Of a stretch of 5,340 nucleotides of DNA, positions 4,818-5,340 are shown in pieces (positions within the stretch are counted from its first letter, which is position 1; every line of letters starts with the position of its first letter). The notes under the pieces are model-generated. The model worked only from the letters and a program-made list of their open reading frames with translations. It was not told where the DNA came from and made no database searches. The stretch is from an uncultured Eubacteriales bacterium (GTDB lineage: Bacteria > Bacillota > Clostridia > Oscillospirales > Oscillospiraceae). The stretch covers positions 1 to 5,340 of the forward strand of contig CAJKSU010000190.1 in the NCBI GenBank assembly GCA_905202605.1, read 5' to 3'. The translations under genes were made by a program, and so were the position numbers.

Positions 4818-5340
4818 TCAGAGGGAATTATCCTCCCATGTGCGCTCACTGATGATATATCGGGGACGCGCCTTGGTTTCCATATAGGTTTTGCCCACGT
4901 ATTCCCCGATAATACCCAGAGAAATCAGCTGTACGCCGCTGACAAAGCATATGATACAGGTGGTGCTGGCCCAGCCACTGACGGTGTTGCCCAGAAGCGC
5001 GGATACCAGCGCCCAGATCACGCCGATAAAGCTCACCAGTGCCACCAGAACGCCGAAGCCGGTGATCAGGCGCAGGGGCTTGACCGACAGGCTGGTGATG
5101 CCATTCATGGCAAGGGCCAGCATTTTTGTCAGGGGATAATGGCTTTCGCCCGCCAGCCGCTCATGGCGGACATATTCCACCGTGGTGCTCGGAAAGCCCA
5201 CCAGCGGGATCATGCCCCGGAGAAACAGATTGACCTCGCCGAATTTTGCGAATTCCTGCAAGACCCGGCTGCTAATGAGCCGGTAGTCGGCGTGGTTATA
5301 TACTACCTCGGCCCCCATTTTATCCCTGTGCTTATAGAAG
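4818..5340 (-). CDS. GtrB/YkcC-type undecaprenyl-phosphate glycosyltransferase, C-terminal part (continues past right edge)
   Basis: The last 173 residues and stop of a family 2 glycosyltransferase; the frame stays open to the window edge, so the N-terminal GT-A part lies outside. Such enzymes load a sugar (often glucose) from a nucleotide sugar onto undecaprenyl phosphate at the inner membrane face, supplying lipid-linked sugar for decoration of wall polymers, lipopolysaccharide-like glycans or proteins. Visible marks are VVYNHADYRL (fragment residues 12-21, corresponding to the GDFRL region), FLRGMIPLVGF (39-49), VEYVRHERLAGESHYPLTKM (54-73), GITSLSVKPLR, then two membrane helices at about 90-115 and 125-147, and the typical tail SLGIIGEYVGKTY..TKARPRYII. 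Two C-terminal helices are characteristic of GtrB, CsbB and YkcC relatives. The exact sugar and gene name cannot be told. A terminator follows closely. Confidence 0.9.
   Translation of the reverse strand, partial: FYKHRDKMGAEVVYNHADYRLISSRVLQEFAKFGEVNLFLRGMIPLVGFPSTTVEYVRHERLAGESHYPLTKMLALAMNGITSLSVKPLRLITGFGVLVALVSFIGVIWALVSALLGNTVSGWASTTCIICFVSGVQLISLGIIGEYVGKTYMETKARPRYIISERTWEDNSL

Noticed and set aside
4586..4887. Two overlapping plus-strand frames (88 and 65 codons) right of the MITE-like element
   Set aside because: They run antisense to the remnant and through the terminator hairpin into the glycosyltransferase end, with no protein-like features or binding site.

Overview
The window looks like chromosome from a moderately GC-rich gut-type Clostridia member (Bacillota; Oscillospiraceae/Ruminococcaceae is my best guess). 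The reasons are strong GGAGG-type ribosome binding sites, sigma-A-like promoters with 17-base spacers, the lepA-hemW gene pair typical of Bacillota, and the sequence style of the proteins. This is inferred by eye; no search was run.

Left part, minus strand (1-936): trmL (tRNA 2'-O-methyltransferase) is followed after 14 bases by the start of pgk (phosphoglycerate kinase). The Pgk reading frame matches its family for about 114 residues, then stops resembling Pgk near position 77-80. The outermost ~76 bases are AT-richer and unrelated, which suggests an assembly chimera or a real rearrangement breakpoint.

Intergenic 937-1281: a divergent control region. A promoter on the minus strand (985-1013) serves trmL-pgk and one on the plus strand (1146-1174) serves lepA-hemW. 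Between them lies an AT-rich 8+8 inverted repeat, and the lepA leader begins with a small GC hairpin followed by a T run.

Centre, plus strand (1282-4308): lepA (elongation factor 4) and hemW (radical-SAM heme chaperone) are 15 bases apart and very likely co-transcribed. In many Bacillota hrcA-grpE-dnaK-dnaJ follow hemW; here the operon ends at a strong hairpin terminator (4322-4357) that looks bidirectional.

Right part (4309-5340): no intact gene lies between hemW and the glycosyltransferase. In order, this stretch holds the terminator, a 160-bp non-coding MITE-like element with 17-bp terminal inverted repeats and a 4-bp TTAG target duplication, a C-terminal fragment of an unrecognised minus-strand protein whose stop codon lies inside the target duplication, about 60 bases with nothing recognisable, and a terminator for the next gene. 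That gene, on the minus strand and running off the right edge, is a GtrB/YkcC-type membrane-anchored undecaprenyl-phosphate glycosyltransferase.

Most of the window is housekeeping sequence. I do not see a new defence, RNA or biosynthetic system. The points worth a second look are the MITE-like element and its exact landing site, the gene remnant beside it, and the broken pgk at the left edge.
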